Source: Methanobrevibacter sp.
GTDB taxonomy: Archaea; Methanobacteriota; Methanobacteria; Methanobacteriales; Methanobacteriaceae
NCBI GenBank assembly: GCA_017646885.1
Contig: JAGCLR010000316.1
Coordinates: 1-64,000 of the forward strand
Length of the DNA: 64,000 bases
Reading direction: 5' to 3'
Both the position numbers and the translations under genes were made by a program. This document shows, piece by piece, positions 8,683 to 16,217 of the stretch. Under the pieces are notes generated by a model, which saw only the letters and a list, made by a program, of their open reading frames with translations, was not told the DNA's origin and ran no database searches. Within the stretch, counting starts at the first letter, position 1, and each line of letters begins with the position of its first letter.

Positions 8683-9695
8683 TAGAATAATAGTGATATA
8701 GGTGAAGATTTGATTAATTCAATAACATCTCCGTTTACATGGCGATATATCCAAGATGTAGGTGATGTTTTAACAAGATCTTTAATTTTAACGTAATACC
8801 AACAAAAATCTGAATTTGCTTCAGAACTTTCATAAATTCTTGTTTCAAACTCTTCTTCTGCAAAGCTCAAAGTATCATTACCAAGATCTCGTCTTGTGCC
8901 ATCCTTATGTATTTGAAATCTCTTTACAAATACATTTTGTGGCGTAAAGTTCATCATTTTTGCACATTCAAGCGGAGACTCATCGTATCTATTTACTTCA
9001 GATACAAGTGCCATAATAATATCAAATGTAATTGAAGTAAATTTATCGAACACTTGTAATATTTCTTCTCTCCAATTCTGATTAATCAACTCCACATCTA
9101 GAATTTCATTAATAACCGAATCAGGTACACTATCATACAATCTTCTATAAAAGATTCTAGAAGGTCTATTGATAAGATTATCATTTAAACCGTGTAAATT
9201 GTTAACCGTTAAAATAAACAGATGAGCGGCATTACAAGCGCCATCTAACAATTGTAACATTGTTACATCGTTTCCATTTCTTCCACCTGAAACGTAAAGT
9301 TTTTCATACTCATCAATTAATACAACACACCTTCCTAATTCTGGACTAGCCATAAAGCTAATTAAATCAGAACCTTCGTATGTTTCATCAATAATGATTA
9401 CTGGTAAACCTGCCTTAACACACAACTGTTTCGCATCAATTGTTTTACCTGCACCTTTAGTACCACCTAACAAAACGCTTAAGTTTTTATTAGTAGTATT
9501 AAAAGTATTAAGAATGCGATCAATGTGTTTAGTATCGCCATAAATTCTTGGAGGAAGAATAAAATCTTCAACTCTCTGAAGAAAGTACTCTAAACTTCTT
9601 GGATCTTGTTTTAATCTGTACGTTCCTATTGGAAGCTTATCATGTGATCCTGTATAAGAACCAATGTGATAATTGTGATTGTTTTGAATAATCAT
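8682..9695 (-). CDS. AAA ATPase
   Basis: The protein is 337 aa when started at the ATG overlapping the upstream TAA (9695). It has Walker A GGTKGAGKT near residue 85 and Walker B CVVLIDEYEK near residue 128. Sensor-like VNN and an Arg-rich NRPSRIFYRR follow. It is distinct from the AAA protein at 4043-5149. It lies between the macro-domain and nicotinamidase genes. Function unknown. Confidence 0.85.
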   Translation of the reverse strand: MIIQNNHNYHIGSYTGSHDKLPIGTYRLKQDPRSLEYFLQRVEDFILPPRIYGDTKHIDRILNTFNTTNKNLSVLLGGTKGAGKTIDAKQLCVKAGLPVIIIDETYEGSDLISFMASPELGRCVVLIDEYEKLYVSGGRNGNDVTMLQLLDGACNAAHLFILTVNNLHGLNDNLINRPSRIFYRRLYDSVPDSVINEILDVELINQNWREEILQVFDKFTSITFDIIMALVSEVNRYDESPLECAKMMNFTPQNVFVKRFQIHKDGTRRDLGNDTLSFAEEEFETRIYESSEANSDFCWYYVKIKDLVKTSPTSWIYRHVNGDVIELIKSSPISLLF

Positions 9696-10156
9696 TACTC
9701 TGTGTATTTCCAAATTTCTACTTCAAATTCTTCGCCAAAAACATCTTTAATCATAGCATAGATTACATTCCAACTTGCACCGCCTCTATAACAGCCAATG
9801 TTATATGGAAAAGCAACACTTGTTAGTTTAAACATTCTCATGTTCTCTGCCAACATGGTTAATCCAGTATAAAATGCTTCATAGTTTGTATATCTATTAC
9901 CATCATATCCAAATGATTCTTGACCAACAAGATTACAAATATATCTTGTTTTTTCTTCATGTGTGTTAATCAATTGACATTGTCCAAGTTTTAAATATTC
10001 TCCAAGAATTGCTTTACGATACAATTCATATACATGTGGATATTTATTCTTTACTTGAGCTGCAATGCCAGATCCCATTACACCTTGTGCGTTACATTGA
10101 TGTACAATTACTTGTACTGTGGAGTTAAAAACATCTCCATTATGTTCTGTAATCAT
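9695..10156 (-). CDS. Macro-domain protein, Appr-1''-p phosphatase/DarG-like
   Basis: A 153-aa single macro domain: GDVFNS at the N terminus, HQCNAQGVMGSGIAAQVK as the ADP-ribose-binding loop, and a C-terminal IGCYRGGASW segment. Relatives remove ADP-ribose from macromolecules or hydrolyse ADP-ribose-1''-phosphate, a by-product of the 2'-phosphotransfer step in tRNA splicing. The placement between NAD genes and TrpRS/tRNAs fits either ADP-ribose reversal or tRNA repair. Both are inference. Confidence 0.87.
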   Translation of the reverse strand: MITEHNGDVFNSTVQVIVHQCNAQGVMGSGIAAQVKNKYPHVYELYRKAILGEYLKLGQCQLINTHEEKTRYICNLVGQESFGYDGNRYTNYEAFYTGLTMLAENMRMFKLTSVAFPYNIGCYRGGASWNVIYAMIKDVFGEEFEVEIWKYTE

Positions 10157-11163
10157 TAGTAAATTATGTTTAATTTGTCTCTGACTTTTGCTAAAGTGTT
10201 TGCAGCAATTTCTCTTGCTTTCATAGAATTATCCATAAGAAAATCTACTACATCAAAATGATTACTAAAATCTATTCGATCTCGTCTAAAGTCTCTAAAT
10301 TTTTCAATTAAAAGAGTAGAAAGAATTGTTTTAAGTTTAGATTCAGTAATATTTCCAGCAAGATATGCTTCTTTTAACGTTTCAAATGTAAAAAGACTTG
10401 TTGTAGCCCAACTTATATCTGATTCAAATGCTTGTAAGTAACTCCAAACAACATGGTTTTCAATTGTAGTAGGTTTGCCTACAACAAATGGAACTTGAAT
10501 GGATTCTACCTTTTCTCGAATTACATCTGGAATATCAGATAAATAAATGCAATTATTCAATGATTTACTCATTTTTCTTCCATCTAATCCTGGTAGTCTA
10601 CGACATACTTCGTTCTGAGATAATAAAATTTCTGGTTCAACAAGAGTTTTACCATAAATCTCATTAAATGTTCGAACTATATCTTTAGTAATTTCAATCA
10701 TAGGAATCTGATCTTCTCCTGCTGGAACAAGTGTTGCTTGAAATGCAGTTATATCTGCAGCTTGACTTACTGGGTAACTAAAGAAACCCAATGGAATATC
10801 TGCCACATAATTGCGCATTTTAATTTCAGATTTTACAGTAGGGTTTTTCTGCATTTTTTGTACACTAACTAAATTCATATAGTACGCAGTTAACTCATAT
10901 AGTTCTGGTACTTGTGATTGAATAAAGATTGTACAACGACTAGGTTTTAATCCTACTGACAAGTAGTCTCTTGCAACCTCAATAACATTGTCTTGAAGTT
11001 TAGACGGATCTCTCATGTTATCAGTCAAAGCTTGAGCATCTGCAATCATAACGTACATATTCTCATGCTCATACTGAAGTTTAGTTCTCTGTTTAAGAGA
11101 ACCAGCATAATGACCAAGATGTAATTTACCTGTTGGTCTGTCTCCTGTTAATATTGTGCCCAT
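10156..11163 (-). CDS. trpS: Tryptophanyl-tRNA synthetase
   Basis: The protein is 335 aa, the normal bacterial TrpRS length. Class I signatures are present: PTGKLHLGHY (HIGH motif) near residue 10 and GRKMSKS near residue 197, plus VPAGEDQ. It charges tRNA-Trp and presumably also a suppressor tRNA reading TGA. A phage-borne TrpRS fits the Trp meaning of TGA in the late genes. Its own Trp codon is TGG. It overlaps the macro gene by TAATG. Confidence 0.95.
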   Translation of the reverse strand: MGTILTGDRPTGKLHLGHYAGSLKQRTKLQYEHENMYVMIADAQALTDNMRDPSKLQDNVIEVARDYLSVGLKPSRCTIFIQSQVPELYELTAYYMNLVSVQKMQKNPTVKSEIKMRNYVADIPLGFFSYPVSQAADITAFQATLVPAGEDQIPMIEITKDIVRTFNEIYGKTLVEPEILLSQNEVCRRLPGLDGRKMSKSLNNCIYLSDIPDVIREKVESIQVPFVVGKPTTIENHVVWSYLQAFESDISWATTSLFTFETLKEAYLAGNITESKLKTILSTLLIEKFRDFRRDRIDFSNHFDVVDFLMDNSMKAREIAANTLAKVRDKLNIIY

Positions 11164-11181
11164 AGTTAAAAAATTGTTATG

Positions 11182-11308
11182 CGGTGCTGCCGGGAGTCGA
11201 ACCCGGATCTCTCACGCGACAAGTGAATATAATTAATTAATTTTGTAAGCATCTATCCAACACAAGATGCTGTAATTTTTTAGAATCCTACCGTTAGACG
11301 ACAGCACC
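11182..11308 (-). tRNA. tRNA-Asp-like (GTC) interrupted in the anticodon stem
   Basis: Acceptor GGTGCTG/CAGCACC, discriminator G, D arm GTCTAACGGTAGGAT, and T arm CCGGGTTCGACTCCCGG are all intact. After nucleotides 27-28 (CT) the gene is broken by an insertion of about 56 nt, and then CAC TTGTCGC GTGAG completes the anticodon arm (anticodon GTC). The insertion holds a GCATC/GATGC helix followed by TTACAAAATTAA. Without removal of the insertion the cloverleaf could not form normally. Confidence 0.75.
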
Positions 11309-11319
11309 AAATTAAAAAA

Positions 11320-11429
11320 TGCACCAGATGGGACTCGAACCCATGACCCCGAGCTTAACAGGCTAAATCTTAGTATTGTAAGTATAAAATATATACTAGA
11401 TACGTGCTCTACCGCTGAGCTACCGGTGC
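11320..11429 (-). tRNA. tRNA-Asn(GTT) interrupted in the anticodon stem
   Basis: Removing 38 nt gives a canonical tRNA: acceptor GCACCGG/CTGGTGC, D arm GCTC/GAGC, anticodon stem CGAGC/GCTCG, loop CTGTTAA, T stem ATGGG/CCCAT and discriminator A. The insertion falls exactly between positions 28 and 29. It contains AGTATA/TATACT as a hairpin, then TACAATACTAA. This is the cleanest of the interrupted genes. Confidence 0.85.
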
Positions 11430-11438
11430 ATTAAATAT

Positions 11439-11840
11439 TTATTTACAATGATTTTCTAACAAATGTTCAAGAATCTTATCCATTGGATCATCTTGATTCA
11501 TCAAAATGATTTCAACTTCAAGTTTCTCTGCATTTACGGAATATTTCTCTACAACTTTCTCAAGTTCTCTACTACGAACAGTTCTAAGTTTTTCAGGAAT
11601 ATTGTATGGTTCTCTATTTGACCAATTGTGTTCCATGTTTACAGTTCCAAATTCAGTTTTTAACTGATGCCATGTTTTATTAAATTCAGTCAAAAGTTTT
11701 TCAATATTCTTATATGTTTCACTTGGAACATATGCATCTTCTGCAGCTTTCCAAGCAGCAGTGTTTTTGTCGTTCGCAATTTGTTTAAGTTTTGCAATAA
11801 TTGCACTTCTTTCTTCTTTGTTAAATTTTTTCTTTGCCAT
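11439..11840 (-). CDS. Unknown protein between interrupted tRNAs
   Basis: A 133-aa, strongly charged, Lys/Glu-rich and probably helical protein with no recognised domain. It is encoded between the tRNA-Asn and tRNA-Pro genes on the same strand, so it is co-transcribed with the interrupted tRNAs. A role in handling those tRNAs is possible but rests on position only. Standard code, TAA stop. Confidence 0.75.
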   Translation of the reverse strand: MAKKKFNKEERSAIIAKLKQIANDKNTAAWKAAEDAYVPSETYKNIEKLLTEFNKTWHQLKTEFGTVNMEHNWSNREPYNIPEKLRTVRSRELEKVVEKYSVNAEKLEVEIILMNQDDPMDKILEHLLENHCK

Positions 11841-11873
11841 AATAATCTATTATTTTAATCTTTGGTTTAAGGG

Positions 11874-12002
11874 TCGTGGGAGAAGGACTCGAACCTCCAA
11901 TAAACAGGGACCCATTCATATATTAGTATTAAAGTTTTTTGTAAGTAACTTAAGTTACTAAAACATAATAACCTGCGCGTTTACCAATTTCGCCATCCCA
12001 CG
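11874..12002 (-). tRNA. tRNA-Pro-like, interrupted in the anticodon arm
   Basis: C1-G72 with discriminator A (acceptor CGTGGGA/TCCCACG) and a TGGG just before the 3' anticodon strand point to tRNA-Pro (UGG). D stem GCG/CGC and T arm GGAGGTTCGAGTCCTTC are present. An insertion of about 55 nt separates CAGG from GAATGGGTCCCTG. It has AGTAAC/GTTACT as a hairpin, then TACAAAAAACTTTAA. Here the boundary fits best between positions 30 and 31 and the apparent residue 33 is A, so boundaries are less certain. Confidence 0.6.
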
Positions 12003-12011
12003 ATAATTTTG

Positions 12012-12130
12012 TGGCGCACCTAGGATTCGAACCCAGACTACCGCCGTATGAAAGCTGAAACTCATTTAATATTATAAGTATCTACGATACTATGAATAAA
12101 ATAAGCGTGCTACCATTACACTAATGCGCC
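12012..12130 (-). tRNA. tRNA-Met(CAT), interrupted in the anticodon stem
   Basis: Acceptor GGCGCAT/GTGCGCC, discriminator A, D arm GTGT/GCAC, T stem CTGGG/CCTAG. Joining CT (27-28) to GCT TTCATAC GGCGG across a 48-nt insertion makes the anticodon arm, with two G-U pairs, and anticodon CAT. The insertion has AGTATC GTA GATACT as a hairpin followed by TATAATATTAA. It could be elongator Met or a lysidine-type Ile. Confidence 0.7.
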
Positions 12131-12167
12131 AAAAAACTCTCCCAACACCTCACGGCCATAGGAGAGT
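12131..12167 (-). terminator. Rho-independent terminator
   Basis: On the minus strand ACTCTCC and GGGAGAGT form a stem followed by a run of six T, just downstream of the flotillin gene and immediately before the tRNA-Met gene. It would end or attenuate transcription of the flotillin operon. Confidence 0.7.
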
Positions 12168-12205
12168 GTAAATAATTTGTTTTTTATGAAAGCAACAAAC
12201 TTACT

Positions 12206-13756
12206 TTACTTGTTGTTAAGTTTGTCAGAGATCTTCGGAATGTCCATATTCTTCATGATATTCAACATTGGTGCAACCTGGGTTACAAGATTGCCCATTA
12301 GGTCAGTAATACCCGAACCTTTAGAAGTATCCATAATCTGGATATTACCAAAGTTCATATGTTTGAATGCTTCAACCTGAGTCTTAGCAACATTCTCATA
12401 TGTACCTTCCTGTACCATCTTAAATGCGATAGCAATCTGAGGATTTGCTTCCGCAGCTTCAATCATCTTCTTGAAACCTTCAGCTTGTGCAGCTAATTTA
12501 GCAGCCTCAGCCTCAGCCTCTGCTAGACCTTTGGCTCTAATTGCCTCTGCTTCAGCTTTACCAATTGATGAAATTGCCGCAGATTTACCTGCCGCTTCTG
12601 TTGACTCAGCTTGTGAACGACCTTCAGCAATTTTTACTTTTGCATTCTTATCAGCTTCTGCTGTTTTCTCCAGTTTAATCTGATAAGCCTCTGCCTCTTT
12701 AGCAGCCTTCTCTTTAGCAATTTCTGCAGGAACAATCTCATCAGCATACAACTGAGCTTTTGCCTTCTCAGCTTTAGCCAACTCTGCTTCTCTCAAAGCA
12801 AGCTCTTCCTCTTGCTGAACCTTTGCCTGAGCTTTAACTACCTCAATCTGCGCCAACTGTTTTCTTTCAGCAACTTTTGCAGCAGCCTCAACTTTTGCAG
12901 TTTCTGCAGTTTTTGCAGCTTCTACTTCAGATACTTTAAGCTCAGCTTGTTTAGCAACAATTTTCTTCTGAGCTTCAATTTTACCTGTTTCAGATTCTGC
13001 ATTTTTCTGAGCAACAGCAACATCCTTAATTTTATTCGATTCTGCTACAGAAATTTCCTCATCTTTAATAGTCTCTGCAACGCTAGAATTTTTAATTTTC
13101 TGCTGCTCTGCCTGTTTAATTGCACCATCCTTCTCAGCGGTTGCAATCTCAACGTTTGCCTGGTTAATAGCAATCGCTTTATCTTTCTGACCCAAAGCTT
13201 TGATATAACCAGCCTCATCGTTGATATCAATAATATTAACATTAATCAACTGAAGACCAATCTTCTTAAGCTCTGTTGCTACAACTTTTCTAACTTCATC
13301 AAGGAATTTATCTCTTTCTGCATTCAACTCCTCAATTGTCATATTAGAAATAATCAATCTTAGCTGACCATAGACAATGTCTTTAACCAAGTCTTCAATC
13401 ATATCTGCATTAAGTCCAACTAATCTTTCAGCAGCAGCTTGCATAATCTCTGGTTCAGTAGAAATACCAACAGTTACTGTAGTAGGTACATCTACACGAA
13501 TATTCTGAGATGAAAGCGCATTCTGGAGATTACAGTTAAACTGCAAAGGCCTTAATGACATATAAGAATAGTTCTGAATAAATGGCCAGATGAATGAGGC
13601 TCCACCGTGAACACATTTTGCAGACTTATTTCCCTTGATTTTACCATAGATAACCATGATCATATCAGAAGGACATTTTTTGATTCTGGACAATAGTCCA
13701 AGGACTGTGATCAATACCACAACCACAAGTGCAATGATAACGTAAATTGAGTTCAT
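12206..13756 (-). CDS. Flotillin-like SPFH-domain membrane protein
   Basis: The protein is 516 aa with one N-terminal transmembrane helix (residues 3-23), an SPFH/band-7 domain, then a long Ala/Glu/Lys-rich coiled coil (about residues 190-430) with flotillin-type AEA repeats and a Gly/Asn-rich tail. Flotillins scaffold ordered membrane microdomains. It overlaps the upstream NfeD-like gene, the usual flotillin partner. Phage flotillins are uncommon; altering the host membrane is the inferred role. Confidence 0.9.
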   Translation of the reverse strand: MNSIYVIIALVVVVLITVLGLLSRIKKCPSDMIMVIYGKIKGNKSAKCVHGGASFIWPFIQNYSYMSLRPLQFNCNLQNALSSQNIRVDVPTTVTVGISTEPEIMQAAAERLVGLNADMIEDLVKDIVYGQLRLIISNMTIEELNAERDKFLDEVRKVVATELKKIGLQLINVNIIDINDEAGYIKALGQKDKAIAINQANVEIATAEKDGAIKQAEQQKIKNSSVAETIKDEEISVAESNKIKDVAVAQKNAESETGKIEAQKKIVAKQAELKVSEVEAAKTAETAKVEAAAKVAERKQLAQIEVVKAQAKVQQEEELALREAELAKAEKAKAQLYADEIVPAEIAKEKAAKEAEAYQIKLEKTAEADKNAKVKIAEGRSQAESTEAAGKSAAISSIGKAEAEAIRAKGLAEAEAEAAKLAAQAEGFKKMIEAAEANPQIAIAFKMVQEGTYENVAKTQVEAFKHMNFGNIQIMDTSKGSGITDLMGNLVTQVAPMLNIMKNMDIPKISDKLNNK

Positions 13757-14220
13757 TATTTAACGATTTTAAGTAAGTTTCTATCACCTTCAACATAAAC
13801 CCTATCTCCAAATCGAAGATTCATAGGTTCATCAGATATTACAGGGACTTGTTTAGCAACACCCTCTAATATAATTGTACATTCTCCTGAGCTGCCATGC
13901 CAAGAGTAAATTTCTACTAATTGTTTTGGAATATGTTCTAGATATTCAATTTCATGAGAAAGGTTTTTCGATAATTTACGATAAAGCCAATCTAATAAAA
14001 TAACACACAACACACCAACCAATAGAGATGTTCCAACTGTTCCTAATGTACATTTATCATAAAGACAAAGTGTAGCACTAAATCCAGTTAAAAAATGTAG
14101 AAGTCCTTTAAAAGACAACACATCCGAATCAATATCGAAATCAAATCCGATAAGATTCACAACAGCTTGTAAAAATAACACTGCAATACAAACTGTAAAC
14201 ATAATGTCATACCAAAGCAT
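13756..14220 (-). CDS. NfeD-like membrane protein
   Basis: The protein is 154 aa: transmembrane helices at the N terminus and about residues 40-80, then a small beta-rich C-terminal domain (FGDRVYVEG near the end) of the NfeD/OB-fold type. It is encoded directly upstream of flotillin with a TAATG overlap. NfeD-flotillin pairing is the usual bacterial arrangement, which supports the call. Confidence 0.75.
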   Translation of the reverse strand: MLWYDIMFTVCIAVLFLQAVVNLIGFDFDIDSDVLSFKGLLHFLTGFSATLCLYDKCTLGTVGTSLLVGVLCVILLDWLYRKLSKNLSHEIEYLEHIPKQLVEIYSWHGSSGECTIILEGVAKQVPVISDEPMNLRFGDRVYVEGDRNLLKIVK

Positions 14221-14235
14221 AATTTACCAATATTT

Positions 14236-14340
14236 TTATTTAAGTTTGCTACAAATCCATCCAGCAATCAACAAGATTAAACCAAATGCTGTACCAAGCA
14301 ATCCAATTGCGATTAGTACACTACATATAAATAGAATCAT
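14236..14340 (-). CDS. Short single-pass membrane peptide
   Basis: A 34-aa ORF that is almost entirely one hydrophobic helix ending in WICSKLK. Its ATG overlaps the TGA that ends or interrupts the preceding ORF (ATGA). It sits between the NfeD-like gene and other small membrane proteins. Function unknown; it may be a membrane-active or accessory peptide. Confidence 0.5.
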   Translation of the reverse strand: MILFICSVLIAIGLLGTAFGLILLIAGWICSKLK

Positions 14341-14462
14341 TTATTTAAACTGTTTTTGACATCATCTGTAAGCATGGATACAAATTGAACAATAAATAAA
14401 AGTATACTTACTATGATTGGAGATAACATTAATATTGCAAAAATGAGTAATAATGCTTTCAT
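14313..14462 (-). CDS. Short membrane peptide with ambiguous TGA end
   Basis: The ORF starts with ATG at 14462 and encodes a hydrophobic helix. In the standard code it ends at TGA (14339-14337) after 41 residues with an ATGA overlap to the next ORF. Read with TGA as Trp it continues 8 more residues to TAA at 14313-14315. No other gene in the window clearly stops at TGA, so this one could give two products depending on suppression. Confidence 0.5.
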
Positions 14463-14463
14463 G

Positions 14464-14883
14464 TTAAATCTCTTTTTCAATAATTATTTGATTTGAAACA
14501 ATTCCCGAAACACCAGAATCATTAATTTTTCCATAATAAACTAAAGATCCTTTAGGGATAATACATCTAACTAGTACAACGCCAAAATCTTTTTGTATTT
14601 GTACGTAATCATCTTCAGGTGGAGTTTGAAACGAATGAAAACCTAGACTAATTCTAGCTTTACCATGTGGAGCACAATGATGTTCTACAAATATCTCATT
14701 ACTGTATTTTTTACCTTTGATGTATTTAAAATATCTAAATTCCGACTTGTATATTACAGTTGGTTTTAAGAAAAATAAATACCAAGGTCGTTTAACAGTT
14801 ACTCCTTTATACACAAACTTATAACAATACAGATCCTCTGTAAGTGTTTGTGCAGCTGCATGTTTATTAATTATCAGACACAT
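14464..14883 (-). CDS. Unknown protein
   Basis: A 139-aa protein with many aromatic and basic residues and no clear transmembrane segment or known motif. It begins MCLIINKH. It overlaps the end of the upstream membrane-protein gene by 17 nt. I do not recognise the family. Confidence 0.75.
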   Translation of the reverse strand: MCLIINKHAAAQTLTEDLYCYKFVYKGVTVKRPWYLFFLKPTVIYKSEFRYFKYIKGKKYSNEIFVEHHCAPHGKARISLGFHSFQTPPEDDYVQIQKDFGVVLVRCIIPKGSLVYYGKINDSGVSGIVSNQIIIEKEI

Positions 14884-15244
14884 GTTCTGGTTCGTTTGTT
14901 AAATATTCATCACACATCCTATTAAGAACATTTAATGTTTTATCTGGAAGTTGTTTAGCAGCATCAGAAGATTGTAAATAATCTATTGCAGATCCAACTC
15001 CAAATATCATATAAAGTTCTGGTTTAGATGGAACGAATATTGTTAAAAGAAGGCTTACAATGAAAATCGGAGCTGCTATTCTAAATGTTCGATTGGCGGC
15101 TTCATGCTCACTTTTATCTTCTTTAGGATCATTAATACATTTACCAACACCTGAAATAAGAGATGCTATACCAGATATTCCAGCAAACACTATTGCAACA
15201 ACGCTTAGTGTACTTAATACAGATAATAAATATAATTCAAGCAT
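14867..15244 (-). CDS. Two-helix membrane protein
   Basis: A 125-aa protein with two strong hydrophobic helices (about residues 5-35 and 57-72) separated by a charged segment, then a soluble helical tail. Proteins of this shape are frequent in gut phages but have no assigned function. It is preceded by the structured spacer at 15245-15451, which would be its leader. Confidence 0.72.
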   Translation of the reverse strand: MLELYLLSVLSTLSVVAIVFAGISGIASLISGVGKCINDPKEDKSEHEAANRTFRIAAPIFIVSLLLTIFVPSKPELYMIFGVGSAIDYLQSSDAAKQLPDKTLNVLNRMCDEYLTNEPEHVSDN

Positions 15245-15451
15245 AGTCTTTTAAATTTAAAGGGTTCAACCCTGGAGTGTGTTACACTGCAGCGCAATGA
15301 AATTAATAGCCACACTCCCTGAGGTTGTTCCCGGGTTAACTAAGAGGTTACTTCACCTCCGCCCGAACACGGACAGTCTTGCGGCAATCAAGACATCTTC
15401 GTTTCGCACACGTCATTGCCGTTTGTGTACTTATCGAATTAAAAGATGTGC
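15245..15451 (-). ncRNA. Candidate structured RNA in a 207-nt spacer
   Basis: This gene-free spacer is unusually GC-rich for the region and packed with inverted repeats. CGGCAAT/ATTGCCG at 15382-15421 encloses GAC/GTC. GAGGT/ACCTC at 15344-15359 lies inside GTTC-GGG/CCC-GAAC. GGAGTGTG/CACACTCC spans 15274-15318. AGGGTTCAACCCT is at 15261-15273. These predict a multi-helix RNA, either free-standing or a leader of the downstream membrane gene. Strand is inferred from neighbours. No known family is recognised. Confidence 0.5.
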
Positions 15452-15805
15452 TTAGGCATATAACACATCTTGATATTTTTTCTCTACCAAATCTCGAATA
15501 GAACGAGGAATGTTAGATTCTTTTGTTTTAATCAAATAATACGCATATTTCAGATCATTAAATGTAGAAATATTGTGTTCTTCTAATTTAACATCTGGAA
15601 CACGTACATGATATCCAACAAATCGAGCTTGCATTTGTTCTAATTGAACAATTGGTAGATCGTGATATTCTGGTTGTAAAGCAAGTTCAGTTATTTCATC
15701 ATCCAGTATTTCAATACCTTCTGGAAATTCAATCTTATCTTGATGTGTCCAACACAGAAATTCATTACCGTTCGGAAGTTTGCATCTTTTTATCATAAGT
15801 TTCAA
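15452..15805 (-). CDS. Unknown protein
   Basis: A 117-aa acidic protein with no recognised motif. It overlaps the end of the upstream ORF; a later ATG at 15796 is an alternative start that shortens the overlap. TAA stop and standard code, like its neighbours. Confidence 0.7.
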   Translation of the reverse strand: MKLMIKRCKLPNGNEFLCWTHQDKIEFPEGIEILDDEITELALQPEYHDLPIVQLEQMQARFVGYHVRVPDVKLEEHNISTFNDLKYAYYLIKTKESNIPRSIRDLVEKKYQDVLYA

Positions 15806-15971
15806 GGATTTCTTTCCATTTCAGTTCATACTGAATTAGAATTAGTTTTTGAAGAATTTTCACTTGCAATTGATAAGGTGTGAGACTACGAATTGAATGT
15901 AATTCAGCGGCCTTATCTTTCTGTAACTCTGCATGAAGCTCATGGAGTTCATTAAGAATATGTTCATCCAT
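15765..15971 (-). CDS. Small helical protein
   Basis: The 68-aa product is almost entirely predicted helix (NELHELHAELQKDKAAELHS) and likely coiled coil. It is the first gene after a 246-nt spacer (15972-16217) in which I see no convincing gene or terminator. Function unknown. Confidence 0.65.
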   Translation of the reverse strand: MDEHILNELHELHAELQKDKAAELHSIRSLTPYQLQVKILQKLILIQYELKWKEILETYDKKMQTSER

Positions 15972-16217
15972 AATACATTAAAAAATCAACTCGGTTTACA
16001 TCAATAAGCAGAATAACAAAATCGAAAGCTAGAACAAGAACCCTGAGATCCCACAAGAACAAGATCAAAAAAATTTTTGTTTGGACTCAGGAAAGTCTGT
16101 CAGAATCGAGTGGAACTCAATTCTATCATTAAAAAATATAGCTTTTAATAATTTTGTTAATATTAAGGTCTTATTGATATAAACCGTTCAATAAAGTTTT
16201 GCTAAACCGCTCAGTCT

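Noticed and set aside
12012..12130. tRNA-Met locus as the TGA suppressor (anticodon TCA from the TTTCATA loop)
   Set aside because: Placing TCA at positions 34-36 breaks three anticodon-stem pairs, while CAT gives a fully paired stem and a proper residue 33 and 37.
12812..13363. Rightward 183-aa ORF rich in Phe, Asn, Leu and Cys
   Set aside because: It is the antisense shadow of the low-complexity flotillin coiled coil. Its composition is not protein-like and the flotillin frame is clearly real.
15972..16217. Possible leftward TGA-containing ORF from about 16133
   Set aside because: It needs three TGA codons, has low-complexity content, then overlaps the well-formed 15765-15971 gene in another frame and lacks a TAATG link.
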